DNA of 64,000 bases, taken from Trichostrongylus colubriformis. Its lineage: Eukaryota; Nematoda; Chromadorea; Rhabditida; Trichostrongylidae. The notes under the pieces were generated by a model that saw only the letters and a program-made list of their open reading frames with translations, was not told the DNA's origin and ran no database searches. The stretch covers positions 49,373,551-49,437,550 of the forward strand of contig OZ022260.1 in NCBI GenBank assembly GCA_963978905.1, in the 5' to 3' direction. Positions 12,139 to 25,200 of the stretch are shown one piece after another (the stretch's first letter is position 1; the number at the start of each line of letters is the position of its first letter). Made by a program: the position numbers and the translations under genes.

Positions 12139-12830
12139 AGAAACAGACTGTGGAGAGAGGACAAGTTTGGGATGGGTAGGGCATGGGACAAGAAGTAAAG
12201 AGCACGCATAGACTAACTTAAACCCCGCCCACGGTGGGCGGGGCGTGCCCTGGAGTGCTCCGTTTTCAGACCGAAAATTGTTAATTGGGTTCCAATATGA
12301 GTCAAACATGGGAGAAAGATGAATGAAGGTAAGGAATGAAATTTTAATGTCATGAAAGATGCGTGGGCACAATGGGCGGAGCAATTGTAGCGGTGGGCGG
12401 AGCTTTCACGTCATATGAAAAACGGCCTGTGGCGAGAGGGACAAATTTGGTATGGCTAGGGCATGGGACAAGAATAAAGACCACACATGGACCAAGTTGA
12501 GGTCCGCCCACAATGGGCGGGACGTGCACTGGAATGTTCCGTTTTCAGACCGAAAATTGTAAATTGGGTTTCAATATGACCCAAACGTGGAGAAGACGGA
12601 TTTGGGTCGGCGATGAGTTTTTAAAGGTCACGGAAGAATCGTGAACACAGTGGACGGACCATTTGTGGTGGTGGGCAGAGCTTGGACGTTGCACAAAAAA
12701 AAACCTGTGGAGATAGGGACAGAATTTGGATGAGTAGGGCATGGGACAAGAAGTAAGGAGCACCCATGCACCAGGTTAAGCTATTCCCACGGTGGGCGGA
12801 GCGCACAATGAATACTCTGTTTTCATGAAA
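12139..12830. repeat. Tandem repeat, about 280-bp unit, about 2.4 copies
   Basis: The landmark GCATGGGACAAGAA recurs at 12181, 12461 and 12739 (spacing 280 and 278). Each unit also holds a C/G-rich block with GTGGGCGGGGCG-like sequence, TCCGTTTTCAGACCGAAAATT and a 'gggcggagc' motif. The units have diverged considerably and the third is truncated. The longest open frame of the area (minus strand 13244-12621, 207 codons) runs across this array and is most likely an artefact of it. Confidence 0.85.
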
Positions 12831-13869
12831 AGAGCAATTTCGATCGATCCACTGACGCACATAGTGTTTCACGCACAGTAGTGTGCACCAGCCAACCAGT
12901 ATGAAATAAGTGAAACAATCAACAGCAGTAATCAAGTGGGACAATGAACGGAAGAATAAGCGGAAGAGTAAGAAAAAAGGCGTTCGGGGAAGGAGGGGGA
13001 GGGGAGGGGGCGCTGAGTCCACACTGAAAGTCTTAGCACTGTGCGTATTGTATGCAACCTCACGAACTGCGAGCTTTACGGTAAGTCTTACAGTGGGCCA
13101 AAATTGCCACCTCCCGATGTCTTCAACGGACGTGATGCGAGTATGGAGACGAAACCAACGCCTTGCTCGTGACGTTGGAAGGGCATGAGGACCCACTTTC
13201 TTGTGGGGCCATACACCCTGTAGACCATAGGTACGGAAATCCATTTAGAACGTCGACGGCGTTAGAACGGTCATCTCCATTCATCACTGCGCTCTTATCA
13301 AGCCGTCTGGCGTATCGAGCTATCCGAACTGCGCTTCGTCTTTACCGTGTCAGAGTGCAGAGAAGCAGAGTCGGCTAACCCCTTGACAGTGATGGTGACA
13401 AGCACCTTTTTCTGGACCACACATGGCAAGACTGTTATCCAGTTGTTTTTTTTTTCTTGAGTTGTCATGGCTTTACAGTGGTGGATTTGGTCGCAAGGGA
13501 ATGGTGGTGGCTCGTGTGTGCCTTGACTTTCTACTGACCTACACTTCGCTGATCCTGATTAACCGCTGTTGCTGATCTACGCGATCAGCACGATGTTGTC
13601 CCCTCTGCGATTCGCCCGGAACTACTTATTCAGGCCTTCCTCATTCAGAGGTTTGCGTCCTTCTTCATCTACGTATGTATAGTAATCACTTCATAGACTT
13701 TGAATTCTTTTAACACTCCAGTTTTATTGCCGGTAAGGGAATGTAGTTAGGGGGCACACAGTGTCGTGCTGTCGCCCCATCCGAAACTATTTTACATTGT
13801 TTGTTGTTTATTGTTGTTCATTGTTTTGTACATCCAAATGTATATTTTCACCTAGGATTGAATTGATGG

Positions 13870-14320
13870 TAGTGGGGGCTTTGGCGCTACTGAAGTTAGG
13901 GGGGAGTGCCCTATACCGTCGCCAAGCTATGGTTGCAGCACAGGGAAGTCACAGCGTTACCCGAATCGGGCTTGAATTTTGCAGATTTGCAAGCAAACTG
14001 TTCTGATGTAATGGATCCGTTTTTTCTTTGCTCTGTAAGCCTAAGCCTGGGGAAAGGAGATTTTCCTGTTAAAGTAAATATGCGTAAATTGTTGTTCAGT
14101 CTATACTCATGGAAGAACTAATTATGCCATTTCTCAGTTACTTAGTTATAATTAAGCATAAACTAACCTCAAGAGCGCCTACAAGCAGAAATTGGGCGGC
14201 TTATGCTTTTGTCGAGTGGCCCCCAACTCCATAGCACTGGGGCTTTCCCCAAAACTGAAGCCTTGGCAAAAATAGCAACGGACGCCAATCACAGTAGAGT
14301 GCACTCCCCCCCCCTACCGT
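13870..14320. repeat. Diverged inverted-repeat element with CCTAAGCCT motif
   Basis: The left part (13870-13920: GGGGGGAGTGC, 'ggcgcta', 'gttagg') and the right part (14200-14320, containing the complementary 'gcactccccccccc') look like degenerate inverted arms. A similar arrangement, 'ggggagcac...ggcgctatttttgccta', occurs at 43612-43690. TAAGCCTAAGCCT lies at about 14037. Boundaries are uncertain. Confidence 0.4.
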
Positions 14321-16189
14321 CTCCATTAAGCATCGCCGATCATAACCAGCGGTTACAAGAGGCGCTATATGTGTGGGTAAAGGAGGGAGCGAATTGCTCA
14401 TTTATCCTAGACCGGTCTTAGCTACGCGATGTACCTTGCATGCAACACCACACTGACGAAGAGCGATATACACATACCAAGTTATGTTAGTAGAAGTTAC
14501 TAAACGATGTGGCTCACCAAAGATGGGCTATAACTTTATCCAACTTCCACTTATGCGGGTGTACTCATCCATTGGTCTAATCCACTGGCTATTCATTGGG
14601 CTACCCATCAGTTGTAGAAATCGGTATTTTGCGGTTGTACTGAGAAAAACTGCCGCTGCACGACCTTTTCACCCAAACAGGGTCGAGCAAAAGGACGTAC
14701 AGTTTCTGAGAAACTATTTTGATACTGTTTTTTGCTGCTACTTTTGCCTTGGTAAGTATGACCCCCTCTAAAACTCCACACTCGAGTAATACTGGTTTAA
14801 TATTTAACACTCTTTCGCCTGTGGAGTAACCATTCAGCACGGACATCTTGTGGAAAGTTCTGCGCTGAGGTTTATAAATAACAGTCGTAATAAATAAACA
14901 GTCGTAATAAATAATAAGCAGATCACTCTGTTATCAGGGAACGTGCTCTGATTAAGCGTTTGTCGAAAAATATCGGGCCGAGTTCGTATATCTGTTTGTC
15001 TTCTGTTACAACAAATCATTGGAAGCCTTTTCACCGTATTTGTTTCTCCGTTCTCACAGTTATAAAATCGTTCTCATAGTCGTTAGAGTCGTCTGAAAAT
15101 CGTATATTGGGACCTGTTAGAAGGACCGTTCGACAGTGAATCGGTCAGCGAATGGGTCTCCATTGAATACAAGAGTGCCAGATCGAACATGAGACCGTCG
15201 TTTTGTAGATCCGGGGCTGGGGTTCATGGACGTATGGATTTATATCTACATTCCAACGCACAACAAAACAGTCAAGGCAGGAGGAATACTAGACGAAATT
15301 ATTATGAGCCACGGGGATTTTACCTGCACCTAAAGAAAAACTATAGGCTGGATGGATCACTTCTATCCCATAGGTTAGCGACCACGATTTATTGTGAGTC
15401 AGAGTGCCTTCAAAGGTTTCTATGGTTGCGATCACATAAAACCACGTTCGAAGTCGAGTACGTCATTTATTCATTTGAGCTTTCCTCGCTCTACCAAAAT
15501 TTGTATGCGTTGGATGAACAGCAGTGTCATATAGTGAGCATAGCTCTTTTCATGATATACTCAGCATCTGATTGTCATCGCGCCCTCCCTTCAAGGCTGC
15601 AAGTTACTCTTTAAGGAACCTTCTCAAAGATCGGTTGTTTCGTTTGTGATCGTTAGAAGGGGCACGCACATAGTTCAACGTTAGCGATCGTCACCATTTG
15701 GCTCGAAGTGCTTTCCGACCTCGAAACTCCTCGTAATGCTCGGAACAACAATTGTGACCATGCAGGCATCGTGACCTTTATATTTTTTAGTTGGAGCGAT
15801 GAACTCTGAAAAATATCTCGCTGTAATTGTTGCAAGTCTTGGCTGCATCGTCTTGACAGTGCATTCGGGGTCCTATAGAAGATGTTTGTGCTATGCTAGG
15901 CTCTAACTAGGAGACCCCATGGTTGTTTGATGATTGAGTTGTTGTAGACGCGGAGGCATGGAACCCTAGAAAATGTTTCATAGTTATTAGATAGTGCACC
16001 ACTTTCTCTATTTTTTCTACCTAGTAATAGCTGCGTATTCAGCACTACTTGCTCAAACACCACCGATTCACTATCCACGAATAGGACTAACTGTTCGCTG
16101 TTGCAATACTGGTGCGGTGTTTTTCCTTCGGCTTATTTCTTATCATTTCGTTATGTTACGTCAGTTTTCCTGCTGCATAGATTTCATCA

Positions 16190-16204
16190 TTGTTTCACTG
16201 TCAG
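16190..16204 (+). promoter_or_regulatory. Probable spliced-leader trans-splice acceptor of the aminopeptidase gene
   Basis: The pyrimidine-rich TTGTTTCACTGTCAG ends 9 bases before the ATG at 16214. Nematode mRNAs commonly receive SL1 at such sites a few bases upstream of the start codon. No matching upstream donor exon was found, which fits trans-splicing, but only inference supports it. Confidence 0.5.
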
Positions 16205-16213
16205 TCTCGTGAA

Positions 16214-19200
16214 ATGGCCGCCGTTGCAGAAACAGCCACTTTCCCAAAACCCACGTCATTCAAGACAAAAATGGATACCTGTGCAGCACCGCCAAAGGAA
16301 AAGTATGAGCGATTGCCGATGTTTGCCGTACCCGAACATTACGATATAAAGATCGTACCCGACATGCAAACGTACGTTTCTGTTTCTCACTTTACTGCTT
16401 TTCCTACCATTTTGCATCGTTCAAGTGGTGGAATCCGCGTTTTTGTTATGTGTGGAATCTTCATTTATCTAATTCTCTCAACTAGGCGGCGCCTGGAAAT
16501 CGATGTATCCAATCCTGAAGAGAAGAGGGTGGTTATTTGTTGGATGTTGAACAGTGGCATGGCTGACGTGCTAGCATCCTAGACGGATTTCACGTTTACG
16601 CAAGTTCGCTATCGTAAAGCTAGTGGTATGCCCAGTATTCTTATGGATACGTGTTACTGTTTAGCATTCAGCGCGTTGCCCCCTCTTATCAGCATTGCAC
16701 CAAGCGCTCAGTTCTGAGTTCAAGGTTTGTAGGAGACCAATCTGTGGCACTACTAGGGTAAAGTAAGCAATGATAAGAAAACTGCTGATGTCGTGATGCG
16801 CCAGTCTCGCATTGCGAAGAACTGCAATGTGTAGATTGGTGGGGAAGTGGTTACTCTCTGAAATGGCAAGTGGCATTCTTGGCATCTCTGGCACAACTAG
16901 GGTCAAGGTACGCAATGATAAGTTAACTGCTTATGTCATGATACGCCAATCACGCAATGCAAAGATGTCGATTGCTGGGGAAGTAGCTACTTACTGAAAG
17001 GCAAGCACATCTAGGGTCAAGGAAAGCAATGATAAGTAAACTGCCCATGTCATGATACGCCGATTTCGCAATGCAGACAGTGTTCGTAAAACACGTTCAG
17101 CGAAATGTGGCCTGCTAGGAAAGTGATTGTTCACAGATAAGGCAAAAGCGGCATTCTTGGCATGTTTTGTAAGAACTACTCAAACTGATCTTATAGTCGT
17201 TTAGTCAGCTCAAGCACCTCATTAATTCGAACTTTGAATAGAGTCGGATAGTAATTGAAGCCAAAGATCTTCGAGGATCGTGGGAGAGTACGGATTTGGA
17301 CACGGGTTATTGGAAATAACAGTATCCCGTAAAAGTGCTGAAGTATGGACGAAACGTTCCAACTGAAGTGGTGCTCGGATTTGAAGATGGACGATGTGTG
17401 GTTACGTAACTGAGTGTGAGCCATATAAGGAAACACCAGTTAAGGCCGCCATCGGTCCCTGCAACTTTGCGATTCCGCGATTTTGCGGGTCGCGGCTCCG
17501 CACGCTAAGGCCTTGCAAAATTCCAAGGTCGCAGACTCGCATGCGAGGGTGCGGCGCCACAAAATCGCGGAATGGCGAAGTCGCGAGAGTGCAGAATCGC
17601 GAAGTCTCAATTCTGCTCAATAGTCTAACCAGAGGAAATATTTCTTCCCTCAGGTACCATTTGCAGTATATCGATTGAGCTAATTGCTATGAACGTGCCT
17701 CCGGAGTAAGCAGCGTAAGGTGGGAAGCAATTTATGGATGTTGAGCACTTTAGCATCACTGACGTATCCGTCTGGTGTATGTATTGCTAAGCCTTAAGAG
17801 AGGGAAGGTTCTCTCAGAATTTGAGCAAAATTAGCGTCGGACCAGCGCAGTGTAGGGGACTGTCCCTCATTGTGATAGCACCTTTGTATTGATATTTCAT
17901 ATGATTTTTCCTAATTTCCAAAGCTGGGGACGCACTCTGTCCTGCTGCACTTCATTTATGAATGAAACGAAACTCATGAAAAAGTGTGATGTTACCTTGA
18001 AAATACAGCTAGATAGTTCGGCTTCCCAATGGCTATGGTTGTTTTAGGATTGGTTGATTAATCTCCCGCCATGGCACTAATAAGACGTGTTGTAACCCTG
18101 TACCCACATAGCCTTGCGTTCTCCTTTGGAGTGACTGAGCGCATCTTGGCATGCCGTAGTTTCAATTATAATGGGAGAGATACAGAGGTATAACATTCGA
18201 AAGTGCTCGAGATTGAATGACCTCGGAAAACCTTGCCTTTGCTTTGAATGAGTGTAGGTCCATGGCCTCTCATATTTTCCAAGATTGTGTCAGTAACCTC
18301 CGTGATATATGCTTATATTTTAAAGGCGTTTGTAGGAAGTGTCATGAGAATAAAGTTTCTGATATTACCGCTTTGGAAGACGGCTTTGAGATGGTAAGCC
18401 GTCTTCCAACAAAAGGACCTGTAGTTCCCGCAAGGCGGTCGGATGTAAACAAAGATGGATAGGTTCGTCAAGGATATATCAAAATTTTGATGGTGCACAG
18501 TGTGCTGCTTCATTCGCCCGTAAAGACCTTAAATGCTTAAAACTACCAGGAATTAGTAAAGTGATCGAAGTCTTTGAAGTGGTGTCGAGCGACTTCTCAT
18601 GCTACAAGTCGCCGTCAATTTCTAGTGAAACTATCTGGTAGTGTTCACTTGTCACTGAAACTCACTAAGGTCAAATTCGCCAAAGCTATGTTGAGTTTCG
18701 GAGGAGCTTATGTCAAGGAACAACTTTTGATCATTAGGCTTTGAAAAATTATGGGTGGAAATAGCTTGTTTCAACGCCTTGTTCTAGAATTGGTTTCTTC
18801 ATGATGAGATTTCGAAATAAAGCAGCAAAACTTTTTAGATTTGCATTTACTGGTACTGTTGCTTTGACTATTCGCATACTGGAGCCCACGGATGTCTTGA
18901 AAATTCATATGGTCTCGATTAAACTTGACTCGGTGAACTTGACACTAGAGGACGATAGAGGTTCGGTTCCGAAAGCTTGTGTTTTTTCTCTTTTCTAAAA
19001 CTCCTTGTCCAACATTTGACAATCTTAGTCCATGTTTTCCTGGTTTTCCATGTGAGTAAACCTGTAAAACTTGTATGATATGCTAGAGGGGTGCTATCGC
19101 AGTTAGGGGTGGCGGCATCTTGAAGTGACACATCTAGCATCTCAAAGAGACCTTTCAAGGATCAATCTGCACCTTCAGGCGTATATTTCTGGTTATGCCT

Positions 19201-22200
19201 CAGTGAAGGAAGGAAGGTTTCCTTCCCCTTCTAGTCTTGGGGGTAAAAATAACGTTTATGGTGGCATGCCACCCCCGTCACTGTGAGCGCTGTTAGAAGC
19301 TTCAAGTTTTCATTCTGATCGAGGCATAGGTTATTTATGTAGTCGTGGCCATCATATGCTATAATTGTCTTCTTACTATTTTTTTTTCTTTCAGTCTTGT
19401 CGAAATTGAATCACACTTATGATCCCAAATTCAACATAGCTACAATTGAATTGGGTGACATGGTTCTTCCTCAAACGGTGCGTGCGTATCACTGAAATGC
19501 CATTTGTACCATTTCCCACTCGTACTCAGACATGTTGTTCAACGATGTCGCCTTTGCAGGTTACGCTGTCGCTCGACTATACTGGTGAGATCAACGATAA
19601 AATGCGTGGTTTCTACAGAAGTACCTACAAAGATGAGAACAATAAAGAGAAATTTCTGGCATCTACTCAATTTGAGGTAAGCACAATTTTTATCCCTTGA
19701 TCCTCTTCTTTCTGTCAGCACTAGCTCGAACATTTTCACAAAAACTAGTTGTTAATTCATTGAGCATATTCAACTTTACTCATGATTTTGCAGTCCACCT
19801 ATGCTCGTTACGCGTTTCCATGTTTCGATGAGCCCATATATAAAGCAACATTTGATATCTCTATAGTCACGGATCCCGGTTTGACAGCTATTTCTAATAT
19901 GGTGAGTCCGCATGTATACGTCCTCATAAAATTTTTCGGTAGCAGCATTTTTGTTTCCTGTGTAATGATCAATGCGCGTTTGAATTCTATTTTAGCCTGT
20001 GGTGTCGGCGACTCCTTGTGATTTTCGTGGCGCAAAGAAGGTCTGGGTAAAATTTGACCGTACTCCTCAAATGTCACCGTATTTAGTGGCATTCGTTGTT
20101 GGAGAACTCGACTATTTACAGGTGAAAATGAAAAACAAGTTCTAGTGAACTTCATTCTTGATGGGTGTTTCCTATTCAGACTTCGTCAAAGAGTGGCACA
20201 ATCATGAGAGTGTACACGGTTCCGGGGAAGAGAGGACAAGGCACATATTCCTTGGACTTGGCAGCGAAGTTTGTACATTTTAATATTACTGGTAAGGAGT
20301 GCAAAAATGCATGATTTTTCAAGGGCAATCGATTGGTACAATGATTGGTTTGGAATCGACTATCCACTGCCGAAGTGTGATCTCATCGCTATCCCGGACT
20401 TCAGCATGGGTGTGGAAACGACGTTTTTCCTCTTTTGTCCATGTCTCGGCTACTTTGCATTTTCAGTTTTTTTGCTGCATGACCGCTCACCATATTCAGT
20501 TTGTCAACTAATCGACTAGAATTCGTTATTTAGGAGCTATGGAGAATTGGGGACTAGTGACGTATCGTGAAGTAGCCCTTCTAATTGACCCGGCTAAGTC
20601 TTCAACTCGCCAGAAAGCACGTGTTGCTCTTGTTGTCGCCCATGAGCTTGCTCATTTCTGGTTTGGCAATCTTGTGACCATGGTAAGTGAAAAAGTACCA
20701 CGTAGTTCCAGAAGGAACATGTTGGCTCTGAAACGCTTGATTTTACAGAAATGGTGGACTGATCTGTGGCTGAAGGAAGGGTTTGCATCGTTCATGGAAT
20801 ATCTGTTTGTCGGTTATAACTGTCCCGAATTCAAAATTTGGGAGCATTTCGTAAATGACGAGTTGGCGCAGGGTTTCGACCTCGATGCGCTACGTAACAG
20901 TCATCCCATCGAGGTTCTATGCGTACCTTATCAAATTTTTTGAACTCGTTACTCCTGCGTTTTTACTGTAATCATGGCAGGTATGCTTTTTAGGTTGAAA
21001 TAGATAATCCATGTGAATTGGAAGAGATCTATGACAACATTACCTATGCGAAATCTAATGCTATCAACCGAATGTTGTTTTATTACCTTGGCGAGCCGAC
21101 GTTCCAAGCTGGTCTACGTCTATATCTGAAGAAGTTCCAGTATGATAATGCTGTCACGCTCGATTTGTGGGAAGCATTGGGGGAGGCTTCTCAACAGGTT
21201 TCGATATATCGAGATTGTTAGGATCTCTTCGTTCGAATAGTCTGCCTTTTCAGGATGTTGCGAAACTCATGTCTGGCTGGACGAAGCAGATGGGATATCC
21301 AGTGATCTCAGTTACTGACAAACAGAAAGGAAGTAAAAGGATTTTATCCCTTTCTCAGAAAAGGTTTATCGCTGACGGTGGTGAAGATCCCGAAAATTCT
21401 CTCTGGCAGGTGAATAAGAATTTCCCAAAATAGTAGTCGAGTTTTTGGTCTTTTTCAGTTGCAACATTTCCACCGAAGCAAAAACATTCTTTACAGGTAC
21501 CGGTGACTGTATGCGTGGGATCGAAGCCGAATGAGGTGAAAGGCAAATTCCTGCTGGTTGACCGCGAACAGGAAGTTGAGGTGCCAGATGTTGCAGAGGG
21601 AGAATGGGTCAAGGTAGAGTTCTTATCTCAGGTGTTCTGATTTGAGCTTAGGTAATAATATCTGTCTTGTATAGCTCGATTCTGGTGTCTTATTGAATAC
21701 CCGCACCCGCTTGGGAGCCCACTGTCCTCAAAAAATCTAGGCTAAGTACATACAAATTGTGTCACTTATCTTATGAGTAGCTGTAAGCGTGACAAGCACT
21801 CCAGTAGGATCAATTCGCTGAAAGAATAAGTCATAAGCGAAAGCTACTTTCTTCAGTAGACTGTTCCACTATCCCGACTACCTCTGTTCCAACTATTGCG
21901 TTTGTTGTTGCATCAAGCTGCAAGGTTGGACCTGCTATCAGTTTAATGTTCTTGTTGTGTTGCAGTTGAATGCTGGTGCAACTGGATTCTATCGAGTGGA
22001 CCATAGTGAAGAAATGCTAAAAGCCATGATTCCTGATATCTCTAATCGCAAAATGCAGCTTCTCGATCGTTTTTCAGTGGTTAATGATCTTTTCGCTCTG
22101 GTAGGTTCATGCAGTTATACTGCTGCGCTACTTTTTCTGTCACTTGATGACCATCACGCACTTGTTTAGGTTCAAGCAGGGCGCACTCGAGCGTCTTCCT

Positions 22201-25200
22201 TCCTTTCCGTCCTGGCGGCCATGCACAACGAGGAAGAGTACATTGTTTGGCAGTCATTGGCTGGTGGAATCGACGACATTTCGAATGCGTTACATTATGC
22301 ACCAAATCCTGAATTATCTAAACAGTAATACTTCTCAAGTGATGCCCTCTTTTGTTGTTCTTACGCAATTGTTTCTAAGGTTTGATTCATTCGTTATAAA
22401 GACGATGGGACACCTCGGAGAGAAACTTGGCTGGGATTGTCATGAAGGAGAAGGTCGGTGACTTATTTTACTCATTATGTAGCCTATTCTTATTGAAGAC
22501 ATCCGAATATATTAATCAAGGATTCTTAATCATTGAATATTTTGCTCAAATTGTTGCTTTTCACTTTTTGATGGGAATCTGAATGTATCTCTCTTGTCAC
22601 TTTTACATGAGTATTCAGACTCGGGTGTGTACCCTTATGTCAGGTTTGTCGCACGACGACGAGCGGCGTGCGACGCAGTGTGTGCGAGCTATGCGCGTCG
22701 CGGTTGTTGGGTCTTAGAACGATTACACGGTAATGCTATGGGCGCGATACGCAGTTACTTGTAATCGCTCCGGGACCCAGCAACATGGCGCCTTTAGCTC
22801 GTGCACCTTGCTTCGCTTGCGACATGCCGCGGTGCGACAGTCCTGACATGAGAGTACACACTCTTCAGACTCTTGTCACTTTTTCATGAGCATTCAGATT
22901 CACAACGAGGCATTCTCCGAGCAGTGGTTCATGGTCGTCTCATGAGGGCTGGTCATGAGCCTACTATCAACAAGGCTTCTACACTTTTTGCCGATCATGT
23001 GAAATCGAAGCGTCCTCTACATCCCGATCTCCGCCTTTGCGTGCGTATTTCCTTGATTTCGTTTTCTGTACTGCTGTTTTTTTTCCTAAAAAAAGCGTGA
23101 CCTTCTTGATTACAAACATTTCCGGCATTAACTTCTTATAGATTTCAGATCTTTACCACGGCAGTGCGCAACGGAGGTGAAACGGCGTTTAATCAACTAC
23201 TGCAGATCTATGAGTCCGCAGGATTCCCTGAAGTTGAACGAAATTGCATTACTGCTCTGTCACAGAGTCAAGATCCCAAGCTTCTACAAAGACTGTTCAA
23301 ATACGCCATCCAAGACGTAAGTGTATGTCATGTCTTGCTCAATTACTATCGCCTTAGATTAGCTGTGGGCACCAGCTACCAGGCCTCCTTACGCTTCCGA
23401 ACAGATTTGTAAATGATCCGCCGGTACTTCACTGGTGTTTACTTTCTGATCAGTGGCTCATTCACGATATCTCCGGAGGTGATCAATAATATCTGAGTCG
23501 TGCATCGTATTCTTGGTGGGAACGGTCATTTATATTCCTTTTTATGATTAATGATACGACGCCCATAACCTAATTATTCGATTGTCCAGAGTTTTCAGCG
23601 TTTGAGCGTTTCACTTCAGACGATCTTACATTCTTAATACTCATCGGGTTCAGTAGAAACGTATCAGCACACTTTTGCCAACGTGGCACCAATTGATAAT
23701 ACACATCTAAGAAAAAACTGGGTGGTTGAGAATCCACGACCACGAAAAGTTTCTTGTCTGTTGACTGAAAATGTTTGAGAAGTCGGTTGGTGAAAGGTGT
23801 AAAGAACATGACGGGGGAGGTATAGTCTATTTCGAAAAAAACTGATTGGGCGTGTCCCACGGACTTGGGTGAATGGCGAGAGTGTGTGTGGCGGGATGGG
23901 AGAATTGAGAGAGTTTGATACATGTTTATACAAGTCCGTAGGACACGCTTAATCAGTTTTTCTGAAATGGACTGTGGAACTTCAGCCCTCAATTCGTTTA
24001 ATTTATGGATTGTGATTTGTGGAGGTGTGGGCGGGCGTTGTCATACAAAAGAATCAAAACCGAAAGCAAAACCATATGACAAAAGCTGGCTGCAGCTGAC
24101 GCAATTTTCGGTACTTTTCGTCGATTTCTTCACAATAGGACTCTGCTGTGATGGTTTGGCCAGAAAAAGTTATTATGGATCACTCCAGCCGATGACCACA
24201 CTGTGACCGCTTTGGAAATTGCCTCGGTGGTTCGTCGACATCGAACCACTGTCCGAAACGTCTCCTGTTATCATGCATGATCCACTTTTCTTCACTGGTG
24301 ACGATTTGGTCCAAAAACGGATCGTTTCTGTTGCGTAAAAGCAATGAGGAATCTCGACTCGTGCCAATTTCTGCCGGTCACTCAAATTGTGGGGCACCCA
24401 CTGGTCGAGTTTTTAACCTTCCCAACGCGTTTCAGCCCATCCGCAACAGTGGATTTGCTAACGCCTGGCTTTTCTGCAATCTCTCGATCTGTTTGGGATG
24501 GGTCGGCCTCCACGAACGCCTTCAGATCCTCGTCAGGTATTGTTTCAGGTCGACCACTACGAGGTTCATCTTCAAGGCTGAAATCTCCAGAACGGAATTT
24601 GCTGAACCATTGTCGCCCGGTGCTTTCTCCAACACTATTGGGCCCCCCACACCTGCTTAATTTGTCGAGCTGTCTCGACTGTGGATTGACCCAAGTTGCT
24701 CTTCTGACATGCTTCAAAAAGTCTTGGGACAAAGAGCATCAAGCAATGGTGATACATCAGATAGGGCGGAAAATACTCTTCAGGACTACTGAGACGCAAG
24801 AGAAAATGAGTTTTTAATGAGCAATGAATGTACAAAAATTGTAACACAAAACGCTGAGAACTTTCTGGACAACTTAATACCACTATATGTGTACTTGGAG
24901 TGAACGAACAAGTTTACTTCTTGGAAGGCTACTCTTAATGACTGCTTCTGTCTAAGCGTGCTTCTGCCTAATTGTTTAAAACGGCTTACTGACTGTTGAG
25001 AGGAATGACTAATAAAGTTATGACTTTACTTCGGGGTGTCTTGTTGGCTGGATTCATCAAAATCGTTATTTATGTAACGGCCTGTTAGAAAGGTGGGGTA
25101 GAAGCTTAAACTGTGATAGCTAAGGAAGGCCGGCTATGGGTCTGCTGAAGGAAAACTAGAGGTGTGGAAGACTAAGGGAGAGAAACTGGCGATAATGCGA

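Noticed and set aside
12621..13244. Longest uninterrupted open frame outside the genes (207 codons, minus strand)
   Set aside because: It overlaps the 280-bp tandem repeat, has no recognisable domain and has proline/phenylalanine-rich low-complexity composition. It is most likely an artefact of the repeat.
18217..18462. Open frame in aminopeptidase intron 1 that looked like an extra exon
   Set aside because: Exon 1 (ending ...QAC) joins exon 2 at 18839 in the correct phase and gives the conserved T-F-A-F-T-G start of the M1 N-terminal domain. The intervening frame has no M1 similarity.
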